From assembly GCA_913055605.1 (NCBI GenBank), contig CAJXKJ010000021.1, forward strand, positions 1-49,446: DNA of 49,446 nt. The letters run 5' to 3'. This document shows positions 34,783-43,972 of this stretch, piece by piece. This DNA is from an uncultured Euryhalocaulis sp. GTDB lineage: Bacteria; Pseudomonadota; Alphaproteobacteria; Caulobacterales; Maricaulaceae. Within the stretch, counting starts at the first letter, position 1; each line of letters begins with the position of its first letter. A model generated the notes under the pieces. The model was given only the letters and a program-made list of their open reading frames with translations. It ran no database searches and had not been told where the DNA came from. The position numbers and the translations under genes were made by a program.

Positions 34783-35832
34783 TTGGCCAAAGCCCGAACA
34801 TTATCGATCGACGCCATGGGCGGCGATCTCGGCCCGGCTGCGGTCGTCGAAGGGGTGGACATCGCGGTCCGCCGGCGCGGCGGCTTGCGCTGCCTGCTGC
34901 ACGGCAAGCGGGACGAGATCGAGCCGATCCTTGCGCGATTCCCGGCGGCCCGGGACGCGAGCGAAATCCGCGATGCGGAGACGTTCGTGACCATGGATGA
35001 CAAGCCGTCCGAGGCGCTGCGCCGGTCGCGCGGATCCAGCATGTGGAACGCCATCCAGGCCGTTAAGGCCGGGGAGGCGGACGTCGCCATGTCGGCCGGG
35101 AACACCGGCGCGCTGATGGCGATCTCCAAGGTCATCCTGCGCATGAAGCCGAACGTGCACCGGCCCGCCATCGTGGCGAGCTGGCCGACCCCGCGCGGCT
35201 TTTCCGCGGTGCTGGACGTGGGCGCCAATATCGAGTGCACGCCGACCCAGCTGGTCGAGTTCGCGATTCTGGGCGAGGCGTTCTCGCGCGCCGTTCACGG
35301 CATCGAGCGGCCGACCGTCGGCCTGTTGAATATCGGCGCCGAGGAGCTGAAGGGGAATTCCATGGTGCAGGAGGCCGCGCAGCTGATGCGCGCCGCGCAC
35401 CTGGACCTGGACTATTACGGATACGTGGAGGGCGACGACATCAGCATGGGCACCGTGGACGTCGTGGTGACCGACGGCTTCACCGGCAATGTGGCGCTGA
35501 AGACCGCCGAGGGGACGGCGCGCCTGGTCGGGCGTTTCGTGCGGGAGGAATTCACCAGCACGTTCCGCAACCGGCTGTCCGCCTTCCTGTCGCGCGACGT
35601 TCTGCGCGGCCTGCGTTCGCGCATGGACCCGCGCAGCGCCAATGGCGGGGTGCTGCTGGGGATGAACGGCATCGTCGTGAAGAGCCACGGCAGCGCGGAC
35701 GGCGAAGGCTTCGCCACGGCGCTGCGCGTGGCCGCGGGCATGGCGGAAAGCAATTTCCTGTCCGAGATCGAACACAATCTGCATCGTCTTGCCCGCATGT
35801 CGGACGCCGCCGCGGAGCAGGCGGCCGAATGA
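34783..35832 (+). CDS. plsX: Phosphate acyltransferase PlsX
   Basis: 349 residues from a TTG start with GAGGGG upstream. [26 protein letters not shown] and [20 protein letters not shown] are PlsX signatures; [18 protein letters not shown] and [20 protein letters not shown] lie toward the end. It converts acyl-ACP to acyl phosphate for phospholipid synthesis by PlsY. The stop overlaps the fabH start (ATGA), linking fatty acid start and use. Confidence 0.95.
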   Translation: MAKARTLSIDAMGGDLGPAAVVEGVDIAVRRRGGLRCLLHGKRDEIEPILARFPAARDASEIRDAETFVTMDDKPSEALRRSRGSSMWNAIQAVKAGEADVAMSAGNTGALMAISKVILRMKPNVHRPAIVASWPTPRGFSAVLDVGANIECTPTQLVEFAILGEAFSRAVHGIERPTVGLLNIGAEELKGNSMVQEAAQLMRAAHLDLDYYGYVEGDDISMGTVDVVVTDGFTGNVALKTAEGTARLVGRFVREEFTSTFRNRLSAFLSRDVLRGLRSRMDPRSANGGVLLGMNGIVVKSHGSADGEGFATALRVAAGMAESNFLSEIEHNLHRLARMSDAAAEQAAE

Positions 35833-36797
35833 CCGAGACGCGTTCGGTGGTGGCGGGCGTCGGATCCTTCTTGCCCGAACGGATCCTGACCAATGCGGAA
35901 CTGTCCACGATGGTGGATACGTCCGACGAATGGATTCGCGAGCGCACGGGCATTACCGAGCGGCGCGTCGCGGCGGAAGGCGAGACGACCTCCGACATAT
36001 CGGTGAAGGCGGCGAAGGCGGCGCTGGACGCCGCCGGCATGACCGGGGCGGACATCGACCTGATCGTGCTGGCCACCACGACTCCCGACTACACTTTCCC
36101 GGCGACGGCGACGCAGGTGCAGGCGCAGCTGGGCGCGGGCGGCGCGGCGTTCGACCTGCAGGCGGTGTGCAGCGGCTTCGTCTTCGCGCTGGCGACGGCG
36201 GACAATTTCCTGGTGCGCGGTCAGGCGCAGAACGCGCTGGTGATCGGCGCCGAAACGATCACGCGCCTGATCGACTGGGAGGATCGCGGGACGTGCGTGC
36301 TGTTCGGCGACGGCGCCGGCGCGGTCGTGCTGTCGGCGCGCGAGGTGGAGGAGGACGGGCCCGGAATCCTGCGCACCTATATCCGCTCCGACGGCCAGTT
36401 CCGGACGCTGTTGCAGACCGATGGCGGGCCGTCGGCGACCGGCACGGTGGGCCATCTGCGGATGCAGGGAAATCAGGTTTTCCGCCACGCCGTCAACAAG
36501 ATAGCCGAAGCCATCGAGACGGTGATCGAGCGCGCCGGGGTGACGGCGGCGGACATCGACTGGTTCGTTCCGCACCAGGCCAACCAGCGCATCCTGGACA
36601 GCGTGGCGAACAAGCTGGGCATCCCGCCGGAGCGCGTGGTGACGACGGTGGCGACGCACGGCAACACGTCGGCCGCGTCCGTGCCGCTGGCCATGGACGT
36701 CGCGGTGAAGGACGGGCGGATCAAGCCCGGCGACCTGGTTCTGGTCGAGGCGCTGGGCGGCGGCTTCACCTGGGGCGCGGCGCTGATCCGCGTATAG
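35829..36797 (+). CDS. fabH: Beta-ketoacyl-ACP synthase III
   Basis: 322 residues. Condenses acetyl-CoA with malonyl-ACP to start fatty acid synthesis. The catalytic triad is complete: C114 in [10 protein letters not shown]249 in FVPHQANQR and N279 in [18 protein letters not shown] and the C-terminal [13 protein letters not shown] are standard. The Ala before the usual ACSGF is Val here (AVCSGF), a mild change. It is translationally coupled to plsX. Confidence 0.95.
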   Translation: MTETRSVVAGVGSFLPERILTNAELSTMVDTSDEWIRERTGITERRVAAEGETTSDISVKAAKAALDAAGMTGADIDLIVLATTTPDYTFPATATQVQAQLGAGGAAFDLQAVCSGFVFALATADNFLVRGQAQNALVIGAETITRLIDWEDRGTCVLFGDGAGAVVLSAREVEEDGPGILRTYIRSDGQFRTLLQTDGGPSATGTVGHLRMQGNQVFRHAVNKIAEAIETVIERAGVTAADIDWFVPHQANQRILDSVANKLGIPPERVVTTVATHGNTSAASVPLAMDVAVKDGRIKPGDLVLVEALGGGFTWGAALIRV

Positions 36798-36909
36798 TTA
36801 CGCAGTCCTGAATGCCGCCGCGATTTCAAGGACTCATGACGGAACGCTGATTGACGGCGACCGGCGCCGAACCTAGGCTTTCGATCATTCGCCGGGAGCA
36901 CGCTGTCAA

Positions 36910-37209
36910 ATGTCGCGAACCGTTACGCGCGCCGATCTAGCCGAGGCCGTTCACCGGGACCTTGGCGTGTCCCGCCAGGACTCCTCGGATCTGGTCCAGG
37001 CCTTCCTGGAAGAGATTTCCGACACGCTGGCCAGCGGCGAGGCGGTGAAGCTGTCCTCGTTCGGCGCGTTCAATCTGCGCGACAAGAACGGCCGCATCGG
37101 ACGCAACCCGAAGACCGGCGAGGAAGTGCCGATCGAGCCGCGGCGCGTTCTGGTGTTCAAGCCGTCCCAGGTCCTGAAGGACCGGGTGGACGGCTCCAGC
37201 GCCGGTTGA
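36910..37209 (+). CDS. ihfA: Integration host factor, alpha subunit
   Basis: 99 residues of the HU/IHF fold: [90 protein letters not shown]. The [14 protein letters not shown] arm with its proline is the DNA-bending element. The subunit name rests on position after fabH and on the sequence; it pairs with IhfB. The stop overlaps the MerR start (TTGA). Confidence 0.94.
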   Translation: MSRTVTRADLAEAVHRDLGVSRQDSSDLVQAFLEEISDTLASGEAVKLSSFGAFNLRDKNGRIGRNPKTGEEVPIEPRRVLVFKPSQVLKDRVDGSSAG

Positions 37210-37586
37210 CCGGCGCAACGCAGAAATCCGAGCGGGCTTACCGCACGATCGGAGAGGCCTCGGACGAGCTGGGCGTCCCGGCCCATGTGCTGCGCTTCTG
37301 GGAAACCAAATTCCATCAGATCAAGCCGATGAAGCGCGCCGGCGGGCGGCGTTTCTATCGCCCCGACGACATCGCCTTGCTGCGCGCGATCAAGGAAAGC
37401 CTGTATGCGCGCGGATACACGATCAAGGGCGTGCAGAAGCTGCTGCGCGAGCAGGGGGTGGAAGCCCTGCGCGCGGAGGGCGGGCCTGAGCCGGAGACCT
37501 TCGTCCAGCGCATGAGCGGGGTCGCCGAGCGGCTGGAAGCGGCGAAGAAGAAACTGGACGCGGCGCTGCAAGACGCCGCGCGGTAG
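37206..37586 (+). CDS. MerR-family transcriptional regulator
   Basis: 126 residues from a TTG start overlapping the ihfA stop. [72 protein letters not shown] is the MerR winged helix; a short helical tail follows with no cysteines, so no metal sensing is visible. Genes of this type routinely follow ihfA in alphaproteobacteria. Target unknown. Confidence 0.88.
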   Translation: MTGATQKSERAYRTIGEASDELGVPAHVLRFWETKFHQIKPMKRAGGRRFYRPDDIALLRAIKESLYARGYTIKGVQKLLREQGVEALRAEGGPEPETFVQRMSGVAERLEAAKKKLDAALQDAAR

Positions 37587-37587
37587 A

Positions 37588-37605
37588 CGCCGCCTTCCGG
37601 CGGCG
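37588..37605 (+). terminator. Weak hairpin after merR
   Basis: CGCCGCC-TTCC-GGCGGCG is a perfect 7-bp GC stem two bases after the stop codon of the merR gene. There is no U-tract, so it may be only a stable 3' end or a Rho-dependent stop. Confidence 0.4.
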
Positions 37606-37714
37606 GCGCATCCCTGTTCCTGTGACGCGGGTTCCAACGAGGCGGCGCCGCCGCATTGCGGCCCGCGCCGGGATCGGCCTATAAGACGCGCCCCGCGAGA
37701 AGGACACACGGTTT

Positions 37715-37791
37715 CGGAGCGTAGCGCAGCCCGGTAGCGCACTTGTCTGGGGGACAAGGGGTCGTGGGTTCGAATCCCGCCGCTCCGACCA
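37715..37791 (+). tRNA. tRNA-Pro(GGG)
   Basis: 77 bases including an encoded CCA. The acceptor CGGAGCG pairs with CGCTCCG; the anticodon arm is TTGTC-T-GGG-G-GACAA with anticodon GGG, reading CCC/CCU proline codons; the T arm GTGGG-TTCGAAT-CCCGC is regular. It stands between the merR gene and ctaA. Confidence 0.95.
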
Positions 37792-37824
37792 TCCTTCGCT
37801 CATGCGGGGGAGGATCCGTGTGAG

Positions 37825-38892
37825 ATGACCGCAGAGATCGCAAGCCATCCCGACGTTCGCCCGGCCGCCCGCAGGCCGGGCTGGCCCGTGGCGCTGTGGC
37901 TGGCGCTGCTGACCGCCATGGTGGCCGCGATGGTGCTGGTCGGCGGGCTGACGCGGCTGACGGATTCCGGCCTGTCGATCACCGAATGGGCGCCGGTGAC
38001 CGGCGCCGTGCCGCCGCTGTCCGACGCGGCGTGGCAGAGCGAATTCGAGAAATACCAGCAGATCCCGGAATACCAGTTCCAGAACGCCGGGATGAGCCTT
38101 GGCCAGTTCAAGCAGATTTACTGGTGGGAATGGTCGCACCGGTTTCTGGGGCGGACGCTGGGCGTCGTCTTCCTGATCCCGTTCCTGGTCTTCCTGGTCC
38201 AGCGGCGGATTTCGCGGCCGCTGGCCTGGCGGCTGGGCGGGCTGTTCGTGCTGGGCGGAATCCAGGGCGCGATTGGCTGGTGGATGGTCGCCAGCGGCCT
38301 CAGTGACCGGCTGGACGTCAGCCAGTACCGGCTGGCGGTGCATCTGGGCATGGCGTTCCTGATCCTGGCGCTGCTGTTCTGGACGACGCTGGACGTCTGG
38401 CCGGACAACCGGCCGTCGGAGGCCGCGCCCGGCGTCGGCGCGGCGGCGGGCGTGCTGGCCGCCGCGGTGTTCGTGCAGATCCTGCTGGGCGCGTTCGTGG
38501 CCGGGCTGGACGCCTGGCTGATCCACAATACCTGGCCGCTGATGGATGGCGGACTGGCGCCGCATATCGAGGCGATGCGCCCGGCCATGGTCTTCGAGGA
38601 CCGCAGCGTGGTGCAGTTCAATCACCGCATGGGCGGCTACGCCGTGGTGGCGGCTGCGACGGCGCTGGCCGTCGGCGCGTGGCGGATGACCGGCGGCGCG
38701 GCGCGCCGGCGGCTGGGCCTGACGCTGGGCCTGGCCTGGGTTCAGGTCGTGCTGGGGATCGCCACGCTGCTGACGGTCGGCGACATCCACGCCGGGGCGA
38801 CGCACCAGGCGGGCGCGGTGGCGCTGTTCCTGTCAGCCCTCTCTCTGGCTCACGTGGCTCTGGCGCACGCGGCGCGGGTCACGCGGCCCTAG
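37825..38892 (+). CDS. ctaA: Heme A synthase, COX15/CtaA type 2
   Basis: 355 residues with eight membrane helices (for example residues ~22-40, 106-124, 134-152, 170-190 and 212-233). GGLTRLTDSGLSITEW, the heme-ligand motif WEWSHRFLGR, AVHLGMAFLILALLFW, VQFNHRMGGY and GATHQAGAVALF place the expected His ligands. It oxidises the C8 methyl of heme O to give heme A for cytochrome aa3 oxidase. The Cys-containing loop of type 1 (Bacillus) enzymes is absent. ctaB is not seen here. Confidence 0.92.
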   Translation: MTAEIASHPDVRPAARRPGWPVALWLALLTAMVAAMVLVGGLTRLTDSGLSITEWAPVTGAVPPLSDAAWQSEFEKYQQIPEYQFQNAGMSLGQFKQIYWWEWSHRFLGRTLGVVFLIPFLVFLVQRRISRPLAWRLGGLFVLGGIQGAIGWWMVASGLSDRLDVSQYRLAVHLGMAFLILALLFWTTLDVWPDNRPSEAAPGVGAAAGVLAAAVFVQILLGAFVAGLDAWLIHNTWPLMDGGLAPHIEAMRPAMVFEDRSVVQFNHRMGGYAVVAAATALAVGAWRMTGGAARRRLGLTLGLAWVQVVLGIATLLTVGDIHAGATHQAGAVALFLSALSLAHVALAHAARVTRP

Positions 38893-38901
38893 ATCACGAG
38901 A

Positions 38902-39960
38902 TCAGGATGCGCTGGCGGGACCCGGGGCGAAGCGGTTTTCCGGCTCCGCCAGCCGCCGGCCGATATAGCCGCGGTCGATGAATTTGGGGCGGCCGTCGTC
39001 GTCGTCCCCCACCGCAAGGAAGCCATCCGGATAGGCGCCGCCATAGGTGGAGGCGGTGTAGGCCAGCGCGCCCGGCGCCTCGACGCCGGGGGTGGAGAAG
39101 CCCTGGGTGATCTTCGTGTGCTCGGTCACCTCCAGCGTTTCGGGGTCGAGCATCAGCACCTCCCCGTCGCCCTGGGTGACGACCAGGCGGCGATGGCCGC
39201 CGAATACGCCGAAGGTCATGTTGGTGGCGGCGATGCCGCTTTCGGCCAGCACCTCGCCATCCTCCGACATCCGCGTCACGCCGATGCCGGGCGTGCCGGT
39301 ATAGAGGTCGCCGGTCTCCCCGTTGACGGCGCAGAAGCGGGCCGGGGCGTCGAAGGGCAGGGCAGCGAGCCGTTCCGCCGACAGGCGCGTCTCGCCGGTG
39401 TCGCGCAGGCGCCAGCGCTCGGCCCCGCCGGCCTCGCCCAGCACCAGGAATTCGAACGTGCCGGCGCCGGAGGAGGCGGCGCAGACCCCGCGCGGGACGA
39501 TGGCGGCGGCGATCGGCTGAGTCGGCGCCAGAAACAGCGCGCCCTGGTCGCGGCTGAAGGCGTAGACGGCGATCTCGCCGGCCGCGATGTCGAGCGCGGC
39601 CAGCAGCGGCAGGTCGGCGCCGCGCAGCTGGAAGTCCGGCGCGGCGGCGAGCGTGTGGTAGCGCGGGCCTTCCTGGGCGGCGATGACCGCGCCGTCGGCG
39701 TCATAGGCGACGATGCCGCCGTCGCCGCTGGCCGCGAACAGCGCGCCGCGCCAGAAATCCTCTGTCCGCGGCATGGCGGCCAGGGCCAGCACGCCGCCGG
39801 GCGTCGGCTCGGCGGCGGCGGTGACATTGATCAGGATTGGGCCGGTTTCGGCCTGTGCGCCGGGGCCGGACTCCTCGACCTGTTGCCCGCAGGCGGCCAG
39901 CAGGGCGGCAAGGGCCGCCGCCCGGATGGGTCCCCGGGCGCGATTTCGTTGACGGGTCAT
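38902..39960 (-). CDS. Lipoprotein with phytase-like beta-propeller
   Basis: 352 residues. A lipoprotein signal, AALAALLAAC, is followed by a propeller-like body rich in short strands: LALAAMPRTEDFWRGALFAASGDGGIVAYDADG, AAPDFQLRGADLPLLAALDIAAGEIAVYAFSRDQ, and a C-terminus GGAYPDGFLAVGDDDDGRPKFIDRGYIG that recalls the end of beta-propeller phytases (YPxGLxVVQDxxN). Whether the calcium and phosphate sites survive cannot be judged. It ends 9 bases from the convergent ctaA stop. Probably an envelope protein of unknown role. Confidence 0.6.
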   Translation of the reverse strand: MTRQRNRARGPIRAAALAALLAACGQQVEESGPGAQAETGPILINVTAAAEPTPGGVLALAAMPRTEDFWRGALFAASGDGGIVAYDADGAVIAAQEGPRYHTLAAAPDFQLRGADLPLLAALDIAAGEIAVYAFSRDQGALFLAPTQPIAAAIVPRGVCAASSGAGTFEFLVLGEAGGAERWRLRDTGETRLSAERLAALPFDAPARFCAVNGETGDLYTGTPGIGVTRMSEDGEVLAESGIAATNMTFGVFGGHRRLVVTQGDGEVLMLDPETLEVTEHTKITQGFSTPGVEAPGALAYTASTYGGAYPDGFLAVGDDDDGRPKFIDRGYIGRRLAEPENRFAPGPASAS

Positions 39961-40112
39961 GCGTTTCCACCTGATCTTTTGCGGCCATTATATAGCGGAC
40001 CCCGGGCCGTCTGGCACGGCGGGGAGGGCAGCAAATCTCACGAATTTGCGGATGCGGTAATATAATACCTTAAGCTCAAGCGCCTGTTTTCATTGCAGAT
40101 GCGCAGAAACGA

Positions 40113-40141
40113 TTGACACCGCCCCGGGGCTTCCATACACA
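40113..40141 (+). promoter_or_regulatory. Sigma-70-like promoter of rplM-rpsI
   Basis: TTGACA (40113-40118), a 17-base spacer, and TACACA (40136-40141). The -35 is a consensus match and the spacing is ideal; the -10 is moderate. It lies ~59 bases upstream of the rplM start, with an AT-rich tract (40060-40075) further upstream. This is the clearest promoter in the window. Confidence 0.7.
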
Positions 40142-40199
40142 GCGCGCCACTCGCCGCCCGCGAACCGCAGGCGGCTTTGGATTTTTTCGGAACGTCGTG

Positions 40200-40667
40200 A
40201 TGAAAACCTACAATCTGAAACCGGCCGACGTCGAAAAGACGTGGATCGTCGTCGACGCGGAAGACGCGGTCGTCGGACGCTTGGCGGCCTTCGTGGCGTC
40301 GCGCCTGCGCGGCAAGCACCGCCCCGACTACACCCCGCATGTCGATTGCGGCGACAATGTCATCGTGATCAACGCCGAGAAGGTGCGCTTCACGGGCAAG
40401 AAGCTGTCCGACAAGCGCTTCTACTGGCACACGGGCCATCCGGGCGGGATCAAGGACCGCACCATGGGCCAGATCCTGGAAGGCAAGCACCCCGAGCGCG
40501 TGATCGAGAAGGCCGTGCAGCGCATGCTGCCCAAGGAGAGCCCGCTCGCCCGCCAGCAATTCTCCAATCTGCGCGTCTATGCCGGGGCCGAGCACCCGCA
40601 TGAGGCGCAACAGCCCGAAACGGTCGATTTCAAGTCGATGAACGCCAAGAACGCGAGGACCGCCTAA
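40200..40667 (+). CDS. rplM: 50S ribosomal protein L13
   Basis: 155 residues from ATG 40200. [69 protein letters not shown] is standard L13, followed by [40 protein letters not shown]. It is the usual first gene of the L13-S9 operon; its TAA overlaps the rpsI ATG by one base. Confidence 0.97.
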   Translation: MKTYNLKPADVEKTWIVVDAEDAVVGRLAAFVASRLRGKHRPDYTPHVDCGDNVIVINAEKVRFTGKKLSDKRFYWHTGHPGGIKDRTMGQILEGKHPERVIEKAVQRMLPKESPLARQQFSNLRVYAGAEHPHEAQQPETVDFKSMNAKNARTA

Positions 40668-41173
40668 TGTCCGATCAGGTCCGCTCTCTCGAAGACCTCA
40701 AGCAGGCGATGACCGGCGCCGAGACGCCGGCGACGCAGGACGCCGCCCCCGAGGCCGAAGACCTTCCCGAGCCGCAGCGCGACGCGCTGGGCCGCGCCTA
40801 CGCCACCGGCAAGCGCAAGAGCGCCGTGGCGCGGGTCTGGATCAAGCCGGGCGCCGGCAAGATCACGATCAACGGCAAGGATGAGGAAGTGTATTTCGCC
40901 CGTCCGGTGCTGCGCATGATGCTGCGTCAGCCGCTGCTGGCCGCCGCCCGCGACAACGAGTTCGACATCGTCGCCACCGTGAAGGGCTCCGGCCTGTCCG
41001 GTCAGGCCGGCGCGGTCCGCCACGGCATCGCCAAGGCGCTGGTCAATTACGAGCCGTCCCTGCGCGCGACGCTGAAGCCGGGCAAGTTCCTGACCCGCGA
41101 CTCCCGCGTTGTGGAGCGGAAGAAGTACGGCCGCGCCAAGGCGCGCAGAAGCTTCCAGTTCTCCAAGCGTTAG
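40667..41173 (+). CDS. rpsI: 30S ribosomal protein S9
   Basis: 168 residues. An acidic, ~38-residue N-terminal extension ([30 protein letters not shown]) precedes the universal S9 body: [48 protein letters not shown], and the C-terminal [17 protein letters not shown] tail that contacts P-site tRNA. The extension is common among alphaproteobacterial S9 proteins. A terminator follows. Confidence 0.97.
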   Translation: MSDQVRSLEDLKQAMTGAETPATQDAAPEAEDLPEPQRDALGRAYATGKRKSAVARVWIKPGAGKITINGKDEEVYFARPVLRMMLRQPLLAAARDNEFDIVATVKGSGLSGQAGAVRHGIAKALVNYEPSLRATLKPGKFLTRDSRVVERKKYGRAKARRSFQFSKR

Positions 41174-41197
41174 GCTGGGGACTTCAGGCCAGACATC

Positions 41198-41227
41198 AAA
41201 AGGGCGCTCCATCGGAGCGCCCTTTTT
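41198..41227 (+). terminator. Rho-independent terminator of rplM-rpsI
   Basis: A 13-bp stem with AGGGCGCTCC (41201-41210) pairing GGAGCGCCCT (41214-41223) around an ATC loop, followed by TTTTTC, 24 bases after the rpsI stop. It also faces the end of the convergent small gene at 41252. Confidence 0.9.
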
Positions 41228-41251
41228 CTTGCGCCTGACGAAGGAGGGCCG

Positions 41252-41545
41252 TCAGGCGCTGACGTGCTCGATCGTTGCTGCGGCTTGCGGGGCTTCGGCG
41301 CGGGCGGGCTGTTTCGCCGCGCCGTGCGCGTCGCTGGGGTCCAGGAGCAGCGCGGCGCCATACACCACCCCCGCGGCGATGACGGTGTTCACCGCCTCCA
41401 GGCGGGTGATTCGGTAGGAGAGGTCTTCGGCGAGGAGTTCGTCGGCCAGACGGTACGCGTCCAGAATCGCGCCCTTACCGACCGAATCCCGGACCCTGGC
41501 GTGTACGATCGAAAGAAATCGCGTCTGTCCCATCGCGAAGGGCAT
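41252..41545 (-). CDS. Small hypothetical protein
   Basis: 97 residues from ATG 41545: MPFAMGQTRFLSIVHARVRDSVGKGAILDAYRLADELLAEDLSYRITRLEAVNTVIAAGVVYGAALLLDP, then an Ala-rich tail. It is helical with one short hydrophobic stretch (VIAAGVVYGAALLL), perhaps a membrane anchor. I do not recognise the family. The weak ribosome site and the lack of context leave open that it is not translated; orientation and codon use agree with a gene. It lies between the rpsI terminator and phaC. Confidence 0.45.
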   Translation of the reverse strand: MPFAMGQTRFLSIVHARVRDSVGKGAILDAYRLADELLAEDLSYRITRLEAVNTVIAAGVVYGAALLLDPSDAHGAAKQPARAEAPQAAATIEHVSA

Positions 41546-41673
41546 TCTACCACCGCCCGGGATTCGCGCCGAACGCGAACAGCATGGTGCGCTGCACAAT
41601 TACTGCGCGAATCGCCAAATTCCACGGCGTAGGGCCGCGCGAAATCTGGGGATATTAACGCGGGGGCGTCCGC

Positions 41674-43797
41674 TCAGCTTTTTACCTTCACGTACTGGCC
41701 GGGGGCGGGGTAGAGCGGCTTCAACGCGCCGTCGCCGGGCTCGCGGGCCGGAATCATCGGTCCGCTCTTGTCCGCCAGCCAGGCCGCCCAGTCCGGCCAC
41801 CAGGAGCCCGGACGCTCCGTTGCGCCGGCGCGCCATTCGGCGGCGGTCTCCGGCAGGTCGGGATTGAGCAAGTGCTGGTATTTGCCGGCGTCGGGCGGGT
41901 TGATCACCCCGGCGATATGGCCCGAGCCGGCCAGCACGAAGCGGACCGGGCCGCCGAACAGCCGGGCGCCGCGATACACGCTCTCATAGGGCGCGATATG
42001 GTCGGTCTCGGTCGCCTGCAGATAGACCGGGGTCTTCACCGGCTTCAGGCTGAGCGTTTCGCCGAACAGCTGAAGCTCGCCCTTCGACAGGGCGTTCTCG
42101 CGATAGAAGCGGTTCAGATAGGTGAGGTGCAGCGCCTTGGGCATGCGGGTCTGGTCGGCGTTCCAGAACAGCAGGTCGAAGGAGCGCGGCTCCCGCCCCA
42201 GCAGGTAATTGTTCACGTAGAAGGACCAGATCAGGTCGTTGGCGCGCAGCATGTTGAACGTGTCGGCCATGGCGCTGCCGTCCAGCACCCCGCCCTGGGC
42301 GTCCATCAGCTTCTCGATCTCCGCCATCCAGGTTTCGTCGGTGAACAGCGACAGCTCCCCAGCGTCCTCGAAATCGGTCTGGGCGGCGAAGAATGTGGCC
42401 GAGCCGACCCGCTTTTCCTGGCCGGTCTTGGCGAACCAGGCGAGCGCGGTGGCCAGCAGCGTGCCGCCGATACAATAGCCGACGGCGTTCACCGTCTTCT
42501 GGCCGGTCGCCTGCTCCACGGCGTCCAGCGCCGCGACGATGCCCTCGGTGATGTATTGCTCGAAGCCCCAGTCGGCGAAGCTCTTGTCCGGATTGACCCA
42601 GGACACGAGGAAAACGGTGAAGCCCTGGCCAGTCAGCCAGCGGATCATCGAATTCCCCTCCCGCATGTCGAGGATGTAGAACTTGTTGATCCAGGGCGGG
42701 AAAATCAGCAGCGGCGTCTCGTGGACCTGTTCGGTCGTCGGCGCGTACTGAATCAGCTCGATCAGCCGGTTCTTGAACACGACCTGGCCGGGGGTGGAGG
42801 CCAGATCCTCCCCCACCTTGAAGCCTTCCGGGTCGGTCTGGCGCAAATGCAGGCGGCCGTTCCCGCGCTCCAGATCCTCGCAGAGATTGGAGAGGCCGCG
42901 CAGCAGGTTCTCGCCGCGCGTGCGGCGCATCTCCTCCAGCACTTCCGGATTGGTCAGCGGGAAGTTGGAGGGGGAGGCCGCGTCGATCATCTGGCGCGTC
43001 AGGAACTCCACTTTTCGCCGGGTCTTGGGGTCCAGATCCTCCGCCGCCGTCAGCATGTCGCTCAGGAAGCGGGCGTTCAGCAGATAGGCCTGCTTGATCG
43101 TGTCGAAGAAGGGATTCTCGCTCCAGGCCGGGTCGCGGAAGCGCCGGTCGCCGGATTGCGGCGCGATCACCGGTTCGGCCGTTCCGCCGGCCATGCGCGT
43201 CGCCGCGGAGGCCCACAGATTCATGTAGCCGTCCATCAGCGAGCTTTGCGCCTGCAGCAGACGGTCGGGATGGGACAGGGCGGAGGCCCAGGTCTCCTGC
43301 ATCGCGGCGCCCATGCCGAACGGGTCGCTGGGGCCGCTCTGGTCTGTGGCGTGGGTGAACACGGTGGACAAAGCGCGCTGACCGCGCAGAGCGGCCTCCA
43401 TCACATTGCGGGACATTGCCTCCATGGCGTCGGCGTCGGTCTGGCCGAAACCGGACCAGGGCGTCTCCGGCCCCGAATCGCCCTTGCCGGATTCGGGCTT
43501 TTCCGCGCCGGCCGCGGGTTTAGAGGCGGCTGGCTTCTCCGCGGGCTTTTTGGCCGGTTTGCGGACAGGCTTTTTGGCCGGTTTTTTGGCGGGTTTTTTC
43601 GAAGCCTTTTTAGCCGCTTTTTTCGCCGGTTTTTTGGCGGGTTTCTTGGCCGCTTTCCGGGACTTGGAGGCGGATTTGCGGGCGGGCTTTTTGGCGGGGC
43701 TGGCCGGGCCGTCCGCCTTTGCGGGCGTATCGTTGCCGGCGGCGGGTTCCGTGGCGCCGGGGTCGGTTCCGTCCGGCGCTTTGTTGTCTTCTGCCAT
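41674..43797 (-). CDS. phaC: Class I polyhydroxyalkanoate synthase with N-terminal histone-H1-like tail
   Basis: 707 residues from ATG 43797 (AGGGACG upstream); about 115 more than usual for class I PhaC (~590). Residues ~1-35 are acidic/polar, 36-92 are a Lys/Ala/Pro tract of KKPAKKPA-type repeats, and from ~112 begins the synthase. The alpha/beta-hydrolase core has the PhaC box GYCIGGT with catalytic C442, D599 in TETDHIAPYES and H627 in GSGHIAG; PPWINKFYILDMRE and FLVSWVNPDKSFADWGFEQY are class I signatures. It polymerises 3-hydroxyacyl-CoA on granule surfaces. Similar basic tails occur in PhaM and PhaF, which attach granules to the nucleoid. No phaA/phaB/phasin gene lies nearby. Confidence 0.93.
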   Translation of the reverse strand: MAEDNKAPDGTDPGATEPAAGNDTPAKADGPASPAKKPARKSASKSRKAAKKPAKKPAKKAAKKASKKPAKKPAKKPVRKPAKKPAEKPAASKPAAGAEKPESGKGDSGPETPWSGFGQTDADAMEAMSRNVMEAALRGQRALSTVFTHATDQSGPSDPFGMGAAMQETWASALSHPDRLLQAQSSLMDGYMNLWASAATRMAGGTAEPVIAPQSGDRRFRDPAWSENPFFDTIKQAYLLNARFLSDMLTAAEDLDPKTRRKVEFLTRQMIDAASPSNFPLTNPEVLEEMRRTRGENLLRGLSNLCEDLERGNGRLHLRQTDPEGFKVGEDLASTPGQVVFKNRLIELIQYAPTTEQVHETPLLIFPPWINKFYILDMREGNSMIRWLTGQGFTVFLVSWVNPDKSFADWGFEQYITEGIVAALDAVEQATGQKTVNAVGYCIGGTLLATALAWFAKTGQEKRVGSATFFAAQTDFEDAGELSLFTDETWMAEIEKLMDAQGGVLDGSAMADTFNMLRANDLIWSFYVNNYLLGREPRSFDLLFWNADQTRMPKALHLTYLNRFYRENALSKGELQLFGETLSLKPVKTPVYLQATETDHIAPYESVYRGARLFGGPVRFVLAGSGHIAGVINPPDAGKYQHLLNPDLPETAAEWRAGATERPGSWWPDWAAWLADKSGPMIPAREPGDGALKPLYPAPGQYVKVKS
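43522..43692 (-). repeat. In-frame coding repeat, (K)KPAK-type basic tract of phaC
   Basis: Codes for PhaC residues ~36-92: repeats of KKPAKKPAKK, KKASKKPA, KKPVRKPAKKPAEKPA. The DNA is made of degenerate tandem units of 12-15 bases built around AAAAAGCC/GGCTTTTT, so slippage is plausible. The AT-rich lysine codons (AAA) are used more than in the rest of the gene, where AAG predominates. Confidence 0.75.
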
Positions 43798-43972
43798 CGT
43801 CCCTGTCGAATTGCGTGCGGCGTCTTCCGCCCAGCTTCGGGAAGATATACGACAGCACAAGAAAAATGACCCGGCAGCCCCTCATTCGCCCCAATTTTCC
43901 CGCACCTGCGCGGCGCGGCGCGCCCCTGCGCGGCCGCCGTCCGGCGGGCGCCGTGCCGCCGGGGAGGGGATT

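Noticed and set aside
43522-43692. CRISPR-like or satellite repeat
   Set aside because: The units are short, degenerate, in frame and coding for lysine-rich protein; there are no spacers.
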